Shown here: in pieces, positions 14,559 to 14,909 of the stretch
Position numbering within the stretch: position 1 is the first letter of the stretch
Layout of the letters: the number at the start of each line of letters is the position of its first letter
Notes under the pieces: generated by a model
What the model was told of the DNA's origin: nothing
Seen by the model: the letters and a program-made list of their open reading frames with translations, nothing else
Databases searched by the model: none
Position numbers and translations under genes: made by a program
DNA from: JAAYCI01 sp964367945
GTDB taxonomy: Bacteria; Bacillota; Clostridia; Oscillospirales; Ruminococcaceae
Direction: 5' to 3'
Assembly: GCA_964367945.1 (NCBI GenBank)
Contig: CAYIZZ010000050.1
Span: 1 to 14,909, forward strand
Length of the DNA stretch: 14,909 nucleotides

Positions 14559-14687
14559 TTACTTTTCTCTTCCGAACGCGATCATGAACACTCCTTTTAT
14601 TTGCAATGATGTCGCCAAGTAGGGTTTCGCCACAAAGTCGTCGTCACCAAGGTTGGTGGCCAAAGACAAAAGTTTCTTTATGTTCAT
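14559..14687 (-). CDS. 42-codon ORF with receiver-domain-like motif, possible gene remnant
   Basis: The frame runs ATG to TAA just before a strong terminator and 25 bases after an upstream membrane-protein gene. It contains LGDDDFVAKPY, which matches the receiver-domain segment G-A-D-D-[FY]-[IV]-x-K-P-[FY] at nearly every place, including the conserved Lys. The rest does not look like a receiver domain: it should continue into a helix and a DNA-binding domain, but stops after FMIAFGREK. A weak GAGAG lies four bases before the ATG, and a five-codon frame (MNERK) overlaps the start as ATGA. It may be a decayed piece of a response regulator, a true small protein, or chance. It is more GC-rich than its surroundings. 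Confidence 0.35.
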   Translation of the reverse strand: MNIKKLLSLATNLGDDDFVAKPYLATSLQIKGVFMIAFGREK

Positions 14688-14712
14688 TTTCTCTCATTCA
14701 TGTTTTTTACAC

Positions 14713-14909
14713 TTACTCATCTATCATATTACGGTTTTTCAAATATTTATACAGGTTAGTTAGCGAGCAAATAGACCAAAATATCGTCATAAATAAAGAC
14801 GCACTGGAAGATGTAAGCATATTGTCGTTCACTATATACTCTAAACCTACCCTGCTAAATCCACCAATAAAACCAATCGCAGAAATTATGGCGATGAATG
14901 CAAAACATA
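14713..14909 (-). CDS. C-terminal end of an unrecognised membrane protein
   Basis: An open frame enters from the right edge and ends in TAA, giving 64 residues with no start in the window. It shows two hydrophobic stretches (AFIAIISAIGFIGGFS and SASLFMTIFWSICSL) joined by a short polar loop, and ends in a basic tail YKYLKNRNMIDE. Codon choice and helix pattern look genuine. I do not recognise the family. It appears to be the last full-size gene of a module that ends at the terminator near 14500. Confidence 0.6.
   Translation of the reverse strand, partial: CFAFIAIISAIGFIGGFSRVGLEYIVNDNMLTSSSASLFMTIFWSICSLTNLYKYLKNRNMIDE

Noticed and set aside
14626..14668. CACCAA-GG-TTGGTG palindrome near the right edge
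   Set aside because: It lies inside the 42-codon frame, has a two-base centre and no other context, so it is probably chance.

Overview
The window looks like chromosomal DNA of a low-GC Gram-positive bacterium, most likely a Clostridia member (Lachnospiraceae, Oscillospiraceae or relatives). The grounds are AT-rich intergenic DNA, strong AGGAGG-type ribosome binding sites, sigma-A promoters with 17-bp spacers, lipoprotein-anchored solute-binding proteins, a YesM/YesN-type two-component pair, and MarR- and ROK-type regulators. This placement is inference from gene style only. Every gene I can support reads on the minus strand, so transcription runs from high to low coordinates. Both window edges cut through genes.

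Reading in the direction of transcription: (1) 14909-14486 holds the C-terminal end of an unrecognised membrane protein, a 42-codon ORF carrying a receiver-domain-like motif, and a perfect 19-bp terminator hairpin. (2) 14226-5803 is one candidate carbohydrate or polyol operon. It starts at a near-consensus promoter (TTGACA-17-TAGAAT) and encodes a zinc-dependent medium-chain dehydrogenase, a glycerol-1-phosphate-dehydrogenase-like metal-dependent dehydrogenase, a ROK-family sugar kinase, the permease, lipoprotein binding protein and double-ATPase of a ribose-type ABC importer, and a ROK-family repressor. It ends at a strong hairpin terminator. (3) 5782-3012 is a MarR regulator followed by an unusual 675-residue protein that joins a MATE efflux pump to a cytidylate-kinase-like P-loop domain. 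A 34-bp imperfect palindrome overlaps the promoter. (4) 2890-1 holds a YesM-type sensor kinase, its YesN-type (AraC-output) response regulator, and the first 64 codons of a BMP/PnrA-type substrate-binding lipoprotein.

How the parts may work together: in module 2, the importer brings in a sugar or polyol, the two dehydrogenases and the ROK kinase process it, and the ROK repressor probably reads the substrate. No isomerase or aldolase is present and the substrate cannot be read from sequence. In module 3, MarR probably represses its own promoter and the downstream pump-kinase fusion. In module 4, the sensor kinase probably drives the BMP transporter gene through direct repeats, two of which lie inside the last codons of the response regulator gene.

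The observations I rate highest are the MATE-kinase fusion; a 16-bp tandem duplication that appears to have truncated MarR and broken an ancestral ATGA overlap with the pump gene; the direct repeats between the YesN-type gene and the BMP gene; and two adjacent 26-bp repeats before the binding-protein gene that differ by a symmetry-preserving pair of substitutions. I see no CRISPR array, tRNA, rRNA, transposase gene or phage gene.
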